Counted from the stretch's first letter, positions 18,484 through 28,489 are shown. The stretch: DNA of 33,909 nt from Bacillota bacterium (GCA_021781655.1 JAJXWJ010000036.1:1-33909); one strand, 5' to 3'. Numbers and translations: made by a program. The notes: generated by a model not told the origin, from the letters alone.

Positions 18484-19389
18484 GTGCTAAAGAAAAAAAA
18501 CAAAATAGATAAAGGAAGATATGGGATATATTTTATTATTCCGTATTTTATTACGTTTTTGTTATTTGGGTTATATCCGATCATATATACTTTTATTATA
18601 AGTCTTCAAAAATGGGATGGAATGTCACTAGATGCAACTTTTGTGGGTTTTAATAATTACATCAATCTTGTTCATGATCCTGTATTTTATCAATCTATAG
18701 AAAATACATTTATAATGTGGATTTGTGCTTTTATCCCACAAATGGTTTTTGCACTTTTACTTGCAGTAGTGTTTAATAATTCAAAAAAGCTTAAAGGAAA
18801 AGAATTTTTTAGAGCAGCTATCTATCTTCCTAACCTGATTACACCAACAGCAGTAGCAGTGTTATTTTTCTTTTTATTTGATTGGCAAACTGGTGCAGTT
18901 AATAAGATTCTTTTAAATCTACATATAATTAAAGACCCTATTAACTGGTTTTTGACTTCAGGTAGTTATAGAGGAATAATTTCACTTATATCATGGTGGA
19001 TGTGGTTTGGTTATAGTTCCATAATTTTTGGAGCAGGATTAAATAATATTCCAGCAGAATTGTATGAGTCTGCAAGTATAGATGGTGCAAGTGCTTGGCA
19101 AAGTTTTAAGAGCATAACATTGCCATTGTTAAAACCAACTATATTATATACTGCCATTACATCTCTTATCGGTGGGTTGCAGACCTTTGATATTCCTTAT
19201 GTTATGACTCAAGGACAAGGTGGTCCTAATAATTCAGTATTAACGGTAGTTATGTATCTATATAACACTGCCTTCCAAAATTCAAATTATGGATATGGTG
19301 CTGCTATTGGATATGGGTTGTTTGTATTGATACTAATAGTATCAGTAATAACTTTCAAGTTTATAAATGGAAATGCTGAGAATGAATAG
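18484..19389 (+). CDS. sugar ABC transporter permease, MalF/UgpA type
   Basis: The 301-residue inner-membrane permease has six predicted helices. The first begins YFIIPYFITFLLFGLYPIIYTF, followed by the typical ISLQKWDG. The ATPase-docking EAA loop is ELYESASIDGASAWQSFKSI followed by TLPLLKPT. The start is GTG at 18484, preceded by GGAGGTGG. Its stop lies 11 bases before the start of the second permease gene, so the two are coupled and form a heterodimeric channel of the CUT1 class. No nucleotide-binding subunit is encoded in the window. Confidence 0.93.
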   Translation: MLKKKNKIDKGRYGIYFIIPYFITFLLFGLYPIIYTFIISLQKWDGMSLDATFVGFNNYINLVHDPVFYQSIENTFIMWICAFIPQMVFALLLAVVFNNSKKLKGKEFFRAAIYLPNLITPTAVAVLFFFLFDWQTGAVNKILLNLHIIKDPINWFLTSGSYRGIISLISWWMWFGYSSIIFGAGLNNIPAELYESASIDGASAWQSFKSITLPLLKPTILYTAITSLIGGLQTFDIPYVMTQGQGGPNNSVLTVVMYLYNTAFQNSNYGYGAAIGYGLFVLILIVSVITFKFINGNAENE

Positions 19390-19400
19390 GGGTGATGTTA

Positions 19401-20252
19401 ATGAAAACAAAGACTAAAATTAGTAATAAGAGTTCAATAAGTATTAAAAAAATAGTTAGTTATATACTTTTAATTTTACTTAGTTTAATATGTATAGTTC
19501 CATTTTACATAATGATCATAGATGCTACTCATACCAATGGAGAAATAGCTTCAAAACTCTGGCTTTTACCAGGTAAGGCACTATTAAATAATTACAATAA
19601 GTTAATTGAAAGTGTTCCTATATGGAGAGGATTTGCCAACAGTTTATTCATTGCAGTTTCTACAACAGTAGTAAGTGGATATTTTAGTGCTTTAACTGCT
19701 TATGGATTTTCAAGATACAAATTCAAGGGTAATAAAACACTTTATGCAATTGTTTTAGGTTCAATGATGATTCCAATGCAGTTAGGATTCATAGGGTTTT
19801 ATCAATTAATAAGTAAAATGCATTTACTTAACAGTTATATTCCTTTAATTGTACCAGCAATTGCAAATGCAAGCTCTGTTTTCTTTATAAAAGGGTATAC
19901 AGATGGTGCAGTTCATGAATCCTTGATTGAAGCAGCAAGAATAGATGGGTCTGGCGAATTTGCTACATTTAATAGAATTGGATTGCCGCTCATTATGCCG
20001 TCTATTGCAACTATGTCTATATTTACATTTATTGGAACTTGGAACAGTTATTTAACACCTCTTATTCTTATAACAGATATGAACAAATATACACTTCCAA
20101 TTATGCAGGTTGTTTCAAGAGGTGTGTACAAGACTGAATTTGGGACAATATATACATGTATTGCAATTTCTGTAGTTCCAATAATAATAGCATTTATATT
20201 CCTTTCAAAAAAGATAATTGGTGGTTTAACAGTTGGAGGAGTAAAAGGCTAA
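19401..20252 (+). CDS. sugar ABC transporter permease, MalG/UgpE type
   Basis: The 283-residue second permease of the CUT1 importer begins with a basic N-terminus and then the helix IVSYILLILLSLICIVPFYIMI. The EAA motif reads HESLIEAARIDGSGEFATFN followed by RIGLPLIMPSIATM. Family-typical FANSLFIAVSTTVVSGYFSA and FIGTWNSYLTPLILI are present. The start is ATG at 19401, nine bases after AGGGG. GTG at 19392 and ATG at 19395 are in frame but overlap the ribosome binding site. It follows its partner permease closely. An ATPase of the MsmX/MsiK type elsewhere in the genome would have to energise the pair. Confidence 0.93.
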   Translation: MKTKTKISNKSSISIKKIVSYILLILLSLICIVPFYIMIIDATHTNGEIASKLWLLPGKALLNNYNKLIESVPIWRGFANSLFIAVSTTVVSGYFSALTAYGFSRYKFKGNKTLYAIVLGSMMIPMQLGFIGFYQLISKMHLLNSYIPLIVPAIANASSVFFIKGYTDGAVHESLIEAARIDGSGEFATFNRIGLPLIMPSIATMSIFTFIGTWNSYLTPLILITDMNKYTLPIMQVVSRGVYKTEFGTIYTCIAISVVPIIIAFIFLSKKIIGGLTVGGVKG

Positions 20253-20288
20253 TAGTAAACACAATATAATATAAGATGGAGGCATTTT

Positions 20289-20345
20289 ATGAGTTTTAAA
20301 AAGGATTTCATATGGGGTGGTTCTACTGCTAAAAATATATTATGA
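20289..20345 (+). pseudogene. 18-residue stub of a GH1 beta-glucosidase
   Basis: A well-placed ribosome binding site (GGAGG) precedes ATG 20289, and the frame reads MSFKKDFIWGGSTAKNIL before TGA. The first 14 residues are the classic GH1 (beta-glucosidase/6-phospho-beta-glucosidase) N-terminus, normally continuing A-N-Q-x-E-G. Here the frame breaks exactly after STA, and the next gene starts 18 bases later. The rest of the roughly 450-residue hydrolase has been deleted, leaving its start signals in the operon. Confidence 0.75.
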
Positions 20346-20363
20346 AAACGATGGGGATAAATT

Positions 20364-21071
20364 ATGAATAAAAAAAGGGAATTTAGTCAAGGTGTTATTT
20401 TTACATTTTTCAATTATGTATGGTGGTTTTTATTAGGAAATTTGTATTTTTGGATTTTGAATATTCCTATTATATTTGTAGCTTTAGGGATAAGAAATTA
20501 TGCCACTGCTAATGTGTATATAATTATTATTTTAATGTTGTCCTCAATACCTATGGGACCTGCCTTAACAGCATTGTTAAGTTTAATGGGTAAGCTCACC
20601 AGAGAAGGAGATATTAACGTTACAAAGGACTTTTTTAAAGCATATAAGATAAATTTCCTCCATTCAGTATTTTTTTGGACATTAGGGATAATAATTATAA
20701 CTTTAGCTTGCGTAGAGGTAATATACTTTGATAATAATTCTAGTTTGACGTTAATGGGTATTATACCTAGAATTATAATTTTTGCATGTATTGGTTTATG
20801 GTTCTATATATTTCCGATAATATCAAGATTTTATTTAAAGAAAAGGGAAGCATTGGCATTATCCGCAATGTACTTTATAAAGAAAATTCATATATGTGTA
20901 ATATCCATTGCGGCAGCTTATATACTATGGGTTATACTTATAAAAATTAAATTGGTACTTGTACTGCTATTGTTTTTCGTAAGTATTATATGTTACCTAA
21001 TAATGCTGATGGAAAAAGGTATGCTGTCAGATATTGAAGAAAAATACAACAATAAAAATGTTGAAGTTTAA
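20364..21071 (+). CDS. YesL-family (DUF624) membrane protein
   Basis: The 235-residue protein has about five membrane helices. It begins with the DUF624 pattern FTFFNYVWWFLLGNLYFWIL, then PMGPALTALLSLMGKLTREG and an aromatic basic segment (DFFKAYKINF). The family is almost always encoded beside CUT1 sugar importers and YesMN-type two-component systems in Firmicutes, but its biochemical role is unknown. The start ATG follows GATGGGG. Its N-terminal flank is the scar left by the GH1 deletion, so it may have acquired the ribosome binding region from that event. Confidence 0.8.
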   Translation: MNKKREFSQGVIFTFFNYVWWFLLGNLYFWILNIPIIFVALGIRNYATANVYIIIILMLSSIPMGPALTALLSLMGKLTREGDINVTKDFFKAYKINFLHSVFFWTLGIIIITLACVEVIYFDNNSSLTLMGIIPRIIIFACIGLWFYIFPIISRFYLKKREALALSAMYFIKKIHICVISIAAAYILWVILIKIKLVLVLLLFFVSIICYLIMLMEKGMLSDIEEKYNNKNVEV

Positions 21072-21156
21072 TAAACATATTAAAGAGAAACTATGAAATG
21101 TTATATAAAAACTTATTTTAATGGGAATAAATTAATATATTTTAGGAGGCTATTAA

Positions 21157-24126
21157 ATGAGAGAAGTTGTAGCTAGAAAAGTTAAACATTCTGCAGAGCA
21201 GAGCTTAAGGGAAATATTTAATGAAAGAATTGAAAAAAATGATGTTATAGATGGTATATTCTATGATAGTACATATAAAAAGGCAGTGGGTGTGGCTAAT
21301 TTACCAATTAAAGTACCTGTTACCTTAGATATATTTAAGGATAGAGAAATAGCTGTAATGCTAGATGGAATTTTAAAGGACAGTGAGTTTGTAATCATTA
21401 GCCTTACTAAAAATATAGATGATGCAGCTTTATTAATATGTAGTAATGGGAAAATTACTGAAAGAGCCTTGTCTTCAGATGTTAGCAATAAGATAAACAG
21501 AATAGTACAAAAGATAGTTTATGGTGTAGGACTTATCAATGAAGCTGGAGAACATGAAATAGATTTATTAGCACCAGCGCCAGGACCACATTTTTATACA
21601 AATTTATTGTTAGGTAATAGAATTAAATTTTCTCATCCGCTGCAGACTACACCAAAGAGCGTAGTAGATAAATTAGGAAGAGGAAGCTTTAGATCTCATG
21701 CTGCAACGCAAGTATTGGCCACAAGATGGGATATGCTTCAAGAGGAAAATGGGTTTCCAGCTAGTCGTCAGTTCTATTTAGTAGAAGAGGGGAAACAAAT
21801 ATTCTATTCAGCAAATGTTACAGATGAAAATATAGAAGCAGGTAAATGTATTCATTCTCAAAATCATACTAAAATAATTTATAAAACAAAGTGTGGCTTA
21901 GAGATTGAAAGATTAATTTTCTTACTTCCTCAAGAAGAGAACATGCCTATAGCTGTTGAAGCACAACAAATTAAAATAAAGAATAATACCAATAGAGTAA
22001 GAAATATCAAACTAGTTTATACTGGTATGTTTGGAAGCGCAGCACCTGGTGCATTAATGGAGGATGTTTTATACAGTAATGTAATTATGCAAGCAAAGGT
22101 ATTGGTTGATGATGAAGGGTCTGTAATGGCAATATCTTCTGACTATTATCCATTGTATACAAAAGGTGACTATAGATTTCATACAATGATTACCCATAAT
22201 GAAAAAAGCTCAGTACTTCCAAAGGAGTTTTGCACAAGCTATAGTGAATTCGTGGGAAGTGGTTCCTTGGAAAGACCAGAAGGATTATATAAACTTAGCA
22301 GTAATTTAAATAGAAAAGGACCAGGCTTCTTTGCTGTTAGTAGTGAGTTTGAAATTAAACCTTCAGCTGAAATTTCTATTGATAATTTAACAGGATTAGT
22401 TTCAACTAAAACAAATGAAAACTTTGATGAAAACACCTTTAAAAATGAAGTTCAAAGTCTAATTAACAAGTATAAAGATGAAAAAGAAATACTAAAGGCT
22501 TTTGACGAAAGTATGAACTTTATTAATGAATATAGAACATATTTACAAGTTGTTTCGGGAGACAGGCAATTTGATACTTATGTAAATAAAAATTTACCTT
22601 TCCAGGTTCTTTATCAAACTTTTGTATCACGTTCTTTTGACCAAACACAAAAGGGCTATAGAGAAATGGGATTTAGGGAAATTCAAGACATTTATGCATC
22701 AATGTACTATTTCATAGGAATGGGTAAAAATGATCTAGTAAAAAAATTGATTAAGGAATGGGCTGAAAAGGTATTTGAATTTGGTTATGCTTATCATAAC
22801 TTCTTCTGGGTAGGTAAAGAACCTGGAAAATGGTCTGATGATGGATTGTGGTTAATTCAGGCTGTATATAGATATATTAATATTACTGGCGATATTGGAT
22901 TCTTAGATGAACAATTCATTATCGGAGGCAGTGATCCTATAAAGAAAAGAAGCTTATATGATACAATGAAAGCTATTTTAAAATATTCTGGAGAAATTTC
23001 AATAGGAAAACATGGAATACCTCTACTTGATTTTGCTGATTGGAATGACTGCTTAAAACTTGATACTGACTATATTAATGGTGTTGAAAAAGAGATAAGA
23101 TACAAGGAACAGATAGCTAGAACTGGAAGAGATGGAGAACCATTTGAAAGTGATTATTCTGAAAGTGTAATGAATGGTTTCCTTTTAAAAGTTGCTATAG
23201 ATGAAATGATTGAAATTAGCAAACAAAAGGAAGATAACTTATATTTTAGTAGCATGGTACAAACATCTAATAAACTTTATAATAACCTGCAGGAATATGC
23301 TTGGAAATATGATTTCTTTGCAAGAGTTCTATTTAATAGATATAAAAATGGACAATTCACTTATCTTGGTGCTAAAGGAGATAAGCTTTCAGCAGATCCA
23401 AGTAAGGATGGAACATATTTCTTAAATTCCTTCAGTTGGGCAATTTTATCTAACTCAGCAACAGAAGAACAAATTAAAATAATGCTTGAATCTATAGAGG
23501 CTCATTTAAAAACCCCTTATGGCATAAAACTTATTAGTCCAACAGATTTAGAGAAGGTTGCAACTGGAACTGCTACAGGAGAATATTTTCCAGGAGATAG
23601 AGAAAATGGTGGAATATTTAAGCATGCTACAATGATGGCTACTAGTGCTATGCTAAAGGCTGCTAAAATGGTTGATAGTGCTGAATTAGCAAGAAAGCTT
23701 ACAGATACAGCATATTGGATGATAAATTTAGTTTTACCTTACAAAACAATGGAACATCCATATGAAACTTGTGGAAACCCAAGATTCTGTACTCAATATA
23801 ATAATAGTGATACTGGTGAAAATATAGGACCTACACTAAGTGGTACTTCTACATGGCTTACTTTATCATTATTTGATGCCTTTGGTGTTGAATATACTGC
23901 AAAGGGTATAGAAATTAATCCTATACTAGCAGAAGATAAAAAATCACTAAACGTAATTCTTAATAACGGTAAGGCTAGCTTTAATATTATGATTACAAAA
24001 CCTGAAGGTTTTTATAGAATGAAGGATTGTTCATATTCTATAAAAGTTGATGGTGAGAAAATTGAAGGTAATGTTATAAAGAATTTTGAAGATGGTAAAG
24101 AGCATGGTGTTGAGATACACTTCTAA
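21157..24126 (+). CDS. cdp: cellodextrin phosphorylase (GH94)
   Basis: The enzyme removes glucose from the non-reducing end of beta-1,4-gluco-oligosaccharides using phosphate, giving glucose 1-phosphate (EC 2.4.1.49). The 989-residue length matches clostridial CDPs (about 980-1000). Blocks that I recognise from the C. thermocellum enzyme are nearly unchanged: LAPAPGPHFYTNLLLGNR, TTPKSVVDKLGRGSFRSHAA, TQVLATRWDM, LNRKGPGFFA, SFDQTQKGYREMGFREIQD, the catalytic LLDFADWNDCLK (D628 region; D628/D631 in DWND), YLGAKGDKLSADPS and NSDTGENIGPTLSGTSTWL. It is cytoplasmic, with no signal peptide. The start ATG follows AGGAGG. It would shorten cello-oligosaccharide stretches of imported lichenase products from the non-reducing end. 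Confidence 0.93.
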   Translation: MREVVARKVKHSAEQSLREIFNERIEKNDVIDGIFYDSTYKKAVGVANLPIKVPVTLDIFKDREIAVMLDGILKDSEFVIISLTKNIDDAALLICSNGKITERALSSDVSNKINRIVQKIVYGVGLINEAGEHEIDLLAPAPGPHFYTNLLLGNRIKFSHPLQTTPKSVVDKLGRGSFRSHAATQVLATRWDMLQEENGFPASRQFYLVEEGKQIFYSANVTDENIEAGKCIHSQNHTKIIYKTKCGLEIERLIFLLPQEENMPIAVEAQQIKIKNNTNRVRNIKLVYTGMFGSAAPGALMEDVLYSNVIMQAKVLVDDEGSVMAISSDYYPLYTKGDYRFHTMITHNEKSSVLPKEFCTSYSEFVGSGSLERPEGLYKLSSNLNRKGPGFFAVSSEFEIKPSAEISIDNLTGLVSTKTNENFDENTFKNEVQSLINKYKDEKEILKAFDESMNFINEYRTYLQVVSGDRQFDTYVNKNLPFQVLYQTFVSRSFDQTQKGYREMGFREIQDIYASMYYFIGMGKNDLVKKLIKEWAEKVFEFGYAYHNFFWVGKEPGKWSDDGLWLIQAVYRYINITGDIGFLDEQFIIGGSDPIKKRSLYDTMKAILKYSGEISIGKHGIPLLDFADWNDCLKLDTDYINGVEKEIRYKEQIARTGRDGEPFESDYSESVMNGFLLKVAIDEMIEISKQKEDNLYFSSMVQTSNKLYNNLQEYAWKYDFFARVLFNRYKNGQFTYLGAKGDKLSADPSKDGTYFLNSFSWAILSNSATEEQIKIMLESIEAHLKTPYGIKLISPTDLEKVATGTATGEYFPGDRENGGIFKHATMMATSAMLKAAKMVDSAELARKLTDTAYWMINLVLPYKTMEHPYETCGNPRFCTQYNNSDTGENIGPTLSGTSTWLTLSLFDAFGVEYTAKGIEINPILAEDKKSLNVILNNGKASFNIMITKPEGFYRMKDCSYSIKVDGEKIEGNVIKNFEDGKEHGVEIHF

Positions 24127-24192
24127 ATAAAACAATCATAGATAAAAGAATAATAGTTTATAAATATTCTAAATATAGATAAGAGGTGTATT

Positions 24193-27100
24193 ATGAAGGA
24201 AATAAATGAAATCAAGAAGGATTATATAGATGAATTCGGATTTTATGTTATAGAAAATTACGATAAAAAAGCTCCTTTTGCTAGTTTTTTATCAGGTATT
24301 GCTGGTGTAGAAGGAATACCTATGTGGTCATTTTATGTTAATAGAGGACAAGCAATAAGCAGCATTGGAATTAGAGATAAAAGTAATTGTATAATGGAGT
24401 TTTTTCCAGCTAATGAAGCTTATAAAATGGTGTATAGCAACGGATTTAGAACTTTCATAAAGGTTAAAAATAATGAAGAAGAATTTGTTTTTGAACCATT
24501 TTCTATGACTACAAATAAGAATATAAAAAGAATAATAAAAATTAAAAATAATGAATTAAGATTAGTTGAAATAAATAATGAATTTAATATAAATATAGAA
24601 ATAACCTACTTTACAATTCCAAACGAAGAGTTTTCAGCTTTTGGAAGAAAAGTAGAAGTAGTAAATACAGCTAATGCAAAAATAGAAATAGAGATATTAG
24701 ATGGATTGTCTGCTATATTACCATATGGATCAGATAATGCAACCTACAAATGGATAGGAAATACTTTAAGAAGTTACATGGAAGGTGAAATTAAAAAGGA
24801 TGGAACTGCTATTTATAAGTTAAGATCTTCAACTGAGGATTCAACTCAAATGGGTACGGTAGAAAATAGTTATTTCTATTTAGCCTTTGATGAAAATGAA
24901 AATATACTAAGTCCAATAATTGATCCGGAAAATATATTTGGATATGACACATCTTTAAAAGAGCCAATAGAATTCTATAGTAGTAAAATAGGTGAATTAC
25001 TTCAAACTGAAAGTATTTGTAACAATAAAGTACCTTGTGCTTTTACAGGAAAAACAATTAGCTTAGAAGAGAATAATAAAACTTCAATTTATAGCTATAT
25101 AGGATACGTGAATAATAGTGATTATGTTGACCATGCATTAAAGAAAATATGTAATAAAAATTATTTTGATACTAAGATAAATGAAAGTAATGAATTAATT
25201 GAAAATATAAGCAAAAATGTTCACACTGAAAGTACATATCCATTATTTGATGACTATGTAAAGCAATGCTACGTAGACAATGTTTTAAGAGGTGGATATC
25301 CATTACAATTTGGTAATGTAGATAAAAAAATATATTATGTATATTCTAGAAAACATGGTGATTTAGAGAGAGATTATAATTTTTTCAGTATAGAACCTAA
25401 CTTCTATTCTCAAGGAAATGGAAACTTTAGAGATGTAAATCAAAATAGAAGAATGGATGTATTTATTCACCCATTTACAGGAACAGAAAATATTAAATTG
25501 TTTAATGATTTAATACAGCTTGATGGATATAATCCTTTAGTGATAAAAGGAAAGAAGTTTTTTGTAGAAGATAGTAAAAAGGAAAATATAATAAAACTAA
25601 TAAGTATATATGAAAATGAAGAATTAGCTAAAACTTTACAAGATAAATTCACGGTAGGTGAATTGTATTCTTCATTAAGAAATATTAAGGGTATTGAAAT
25701 TAATAAAATCATGAATGATATTATTGAAATGTGCAGTGAAACTGTAGAAGCAGATTTTGGTGAAGGTTTCTGGAGTGACCATTGGACTTACAACCTTGAT
25801 TTAATAGAAGAGTACTTAGGAGTTTATCCAGATAAGATAAAAGAATTATTAATTAAGGATGAGAATTATAAATTTTATAATTCTCCAGAATATGTATTAC
25901 CTAGAAAAGATAAATATAGCATAGAAAATGGTAAGGTTAGACAATATAAAGCTTTAGTAAAGAAGGAAGATAAATACGATAATTGGATTTGTGATATTAA
26001 AGGAAATTTATGTAAAACAAATTTATTTTCCAAGCTATTTATCCTTGCAGGAATTAAATTTATGACCTTAGATCCTATGGGATTTGGAATAGAGATGGAA
26101 GCTGGGAAACCAGGCTGGAATGATGCTATGAATGGACTTCCAGGCTTACTTGGTTCAAATTTTTCAGAAACCTTAGAATTAAAAAGATTATTGCTATTTA
26201 TTAAGGATAATTTAGATGTTATAGAAGCTACAATAAAATTGCCAGAAGAAATTTATAAAGCTATAAGTGAAGTAGAAGAGGTTCTTTCGTTAAATTTAAA
26301 TGAGGAATTAAGCCAATTAGAATATTGGGACAAAGTTTCTACAATAAGAGAAGAGTATAGGGAAAAAATTAATTATTCAATAAGTGGCAATAATGAAGCT
26401 TTTGAGAAAAATGCAATTGAATGTCTAATAAATAAAATGCTTTCTAAAATTGATTTAGGAATAAAAAAAGCAAAGAGCATGAATGAAGGTAACGTTCCTA
26501 CATTTATGTATTATGATGTTACAAAATATGAAATAGATGAAAAAGCAGGAATAAAACCTTTAGAGTTCAAAACAAATTTCTTACCAGCATTTTTAGAAGG
26601 ACCAACTAAATATTTAAAGACAAATTTAGAAAATGATGAAAAACACCAAGTATATGAGGCTGTTAAGGAAAGCGGTGTTTATGACAAAAAATTAAAAATG
26701 TACAAAACTTCAGAATCCTTAGAAGAGGTATCTTTTGAAATTGGAAGAGCAAGAAGCTTTACAGCTGGTTGGCTAGAAAGAGAATCAGTGTTTATGCATA
26801 TGGAATTTAAATATCTTTTAGAATTAATAAAAAATGGATTATATGAAGAATTCTTTAAGGATATAAAAACTGCAATGCCGCCATTTATGAATCCAGAAAT
26901 ATACGGAAGAAGCATACTGGAAAATTCCTCATTTATAGCAAGTAGTAGCAATCCTGATGAAAGAAATCATGGGCGAGGTTTTGTGGCAAGATTAAGTGGT
27001 ACAACTGTTGAAATGCTTAATATTTGGAAGTTAATGATGGTTGGAGAAAAACTATTTGCATATGAAGATGGAATTCTAAAATTTAAATTAGCCCCTATTT

Positions 27101-27342
27101 TAACAAAAGTGTTCTTTAAAGATGGTGCATTAATTACTACAATTTTAGGTCATATAAAACTTGTTTATACAAATATAAATAATAAAAATACTTTTGGACC
27201 AGAAAAAGGTATCATAGAAGAAATTAACTTATTTAATAAAGACAATAGCGTAACTAAATTTAAAGGAAATGAAGTGTGCGGTGAATTTGCTGAAAAAATT
27301 AGAAATGGCGAAATAGTAGAAATTCATGCTACTATTTTATAA
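24193..27342 (+). CDS. probable GH161 beta-1,3-glucan phosphorylase
   Basis: The 1049-residue cytoplasmic protein is of clan GH-Q (GH94/GH149/GH161). The opening FASFLSGIAGVEGIPMWSFY followed by VNRGQ (about 30-53), the IMEFFPANEAYKMV block, GDLERDYNFFSIEPNFYSQG with NGNFRDVNQNRR, and GEGFWSDHWTYNLD are the pattern I associate with GH161 and related long phosphorylases. The putative catalytic aspartate lies in KPGWNDAMNGLPG (D644), the counterpart of the DWND motif in GH94. GH161 members phosphorolyse beta-1,3-gluco-oligosaccharides to glucose 1-phosphate. A 1,2-beta-oligoglucan phosphorylase-like function is the main alternative. It starts at ATG 24193 after AGAGGTG, 66 bases behind cdp in the same operon. 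The neighbouring laminaribiose phosphorylase-type gene supports a beta-1,3 substrate. Confidence 0.7.
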   Translation: MKEINEIKKDYIDEFGFYVIENYDKKAPFASFLSGIAGVEGIPMWSFYVNRGQAISSIGIRDKSNCIMEFFPANEAYKMVYSNGFRTFIKVKNNEEEFVFEPFSMTTNKNIKRIIKIKNNELRLVEINNEFNINIEITYFTIPNEEFSAFGRKVEVVNTANAKIEIEILDGLSAILPYGSDNATYKWIGNTLRSYMEGEIKKDGTAIYKLRSSTEDSTQMGTVENSYFYLAFDENENILSPIIDPENIFGYDTSLKEPIEFYSSKIGELLQTESICNNKVPCAFTGKTISLEENNKTSIYSYIGYVNNSDYVDHALKKICNKNYFDTKINESNELIENISKNVHTESTYPLFDDYVKQCYVDNVLRGGYPLQFGNVDKKIYYVYSRKHGDLERDYNFFSIEPNFYSQGNGNFRDVNQNRRMDVFIHPFTGTENIKLFNDLIQLDGYNPLVIKGKKFFVEDSKKENIIKLISIYENEELAKTLQDKFTVGELYSSLRNIKGIEINKIMNDIIEMCSETVEADFGEGFWSDHWTYNLDLIEEYLGVYPDKIKELLIKDENYKFYNSPEYVLPRKDKYSIENGKVRQYKALVKKEDKYDNWICDIKGNLCKTNLFSKLFILAGIKFMTLDPMGFGIEMEAGKPGWNDAMNGLPGLLGSNFSETLELKRLLLFIKDNLDVIEATIKLPEEIYKAISEVEEVLSLNLNEELSQLEYWDKVSTIREEYREKINYSISGNNEAFEKNAIECLINKMLSKIDLGIKKAKSMNEGNVPTFMYYDVTKYEIDEKAGIKPLEFKTNFLPAFLEGPTKYLKTNLENDEKHQVYEAVKESGVYDKKLKMYKTSESLEEVSFEIGRARSFTAGWLERESVFMHMEFKYLLELIKNGLYEEFFKDIKTAMPPFMNPEIYGRSILENSSFIASSSNPDERNHGRGFVARLSGTTVEMLNIWKLMMVGEKLFAYEDGILKFKLAPILTKVFFKDGALITTILGHIKLVYTNINNKNTFGPEKGIIEEINLFNKDNSVTKFKGNEVCGEFAEKIRNGEIVEIHATIL

Positions 27343-27419
27343 GAAAAAATATACTTTTGTAGTGATAATATAATGGGTAACTGAAAATTTATAGAAAGGA
27401 AGAAGGATAGGAATACAGC

Positions 27420-28436
27420 ATGGGTACAATTTATGAAATAGCAAAAATCGCTGGAGTTTCTCCAACTACAGTTTCAAAAGTAATAAATAAGTATCCCGAT
27501 GTAAGCGATAAAACTAGAGCAAAAATACAAAAGATTCTTTACGAGAAGAACTTTTTCCCCAATGCACAAGCTCAGTTTTTATCAACTAAGAAAACCTGGA
27601 CATTAGGTATTGTATATTTTGAAAATCTTGGAGTTGGACTTAATCATCCTTTCTTTTCAGCAGTAATAGAAGCCTTTAAAAAACAAGCAGATAAACACGG
27701 ATATTCATTATTATTTGGTTCTAAAAATGATAGGTTAAAAAACGATACTTTTTTAGAATATTTTAAGTATAGAGCTGTGGATGGAATAGCAATAATTTGC
27801 ACAGATCCCTCTGATAAAGAAACTTTAGAGCTTATTGATAGTGATTTTCCAATTGTAGTAATTGATATGTTTAATAAAAATACTGCCACAATAACGTCAG
27901 ATAATGTGGAAGGCTGCAAATTAGCTATTAAGTATTTATATGATTTAGGACATAGAAAAGTTGCCCATATATCAGGTTCAAGTTATGTAGATAATTGGCC
28001 AAGTATTATAAGAAAAAAAGGTTACATTAAAGCAATGAATGAATTTAATTTAAAAATACTAGATAAGTATATTGTATCTGCAGTTAATTTTGACGTTTCT
28101 GGCGGGTATAATGCAATGATAAATTTACTAAAGCTTAGAGATACTCCCACTGCAGTATTTGCTGCCTGTGATAAGGTTGCAATTGGTGCAATAAATGCAG
28201 TAAAAGATTCAGGATTAAGTGTACCTCATGATATTTCCATAATAGGTTTTGATGATATAGAGATAGCAAAATATACAACACCTAAGTTAACTACTATAAG
28301 GCAAAACAGCGTTGAAATTGGGAAAAGTGCTGTTGATTTATTAGTAAAACAAATTAATGAAAAGATAGATCTTAAAATTAATAAAGTTATACCAGTAGAA
28401 CTTATAGAAAGAGATTCTTGTAAAAAAATAGATTAA
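27420..28436 (+). CDS. LacI-family transcriptional regulator
   Basis: The 338-residue repressor has the N-terminal LacI helix-turn-helix (TIYEIAKIAGVSPTTVSKVI, residues 3-22), a hinge helix region (NAQAQFLSTKKTWTLGIVYF) and a periplasmic-binding-protein-like effector domain. That domain contains GLNHPFFSAVIEAFKKQADK, HISGSSYVDNWPS, AVFAACDKVAIGAI and SIIGFDDIEIAKYTTPKLTT. The start ATG lies behind AAGAAGG. A TATAAT at 27369-27374 in the upstream gap may be its -10. It is flanked by phosphorylase genes and probably controls them in response to a beta-gluco-oligosaccharide or a catabolite. A second layer of control would then operate beside the YesMN-type system. The operator is not identified. 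Confidence 0.92.
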   Translation: MGTIYEIAKIAGVSPTTVSKVINKYPDVSDKTRAKIQKILYEKNFFPNAQAQFLSTKKTWTLGIVYFENLGVGLNHPFFSAVIEAFKKQADKHGYSLLFGSKNDRLKNDTFLEYFKYRAVDGIAIICTDPSDKETLELIDSDFPIVVIDMFNKNTATITSDNVEGCKLAIKYLYDLGHRKVAHISGSSYVDNWPSIIRKKGYIKAMNEFNLKILDKYIVSAVNFDVSGGYNAMINLLKLRDTPTAVFAACDKVAIGAINAVKDSGLSVPHDISIIGFDDIEIAKYTTPKLTTIRQNSVEIGKSAVDLLVKQINEKIDLKINKVIPVELIERDSCKKID

Positions 28437-28489
28437 AGTAAATAAATGAAAAAATTAAATTAAAATATTGAAAAGGTGGTTTTCATTAT

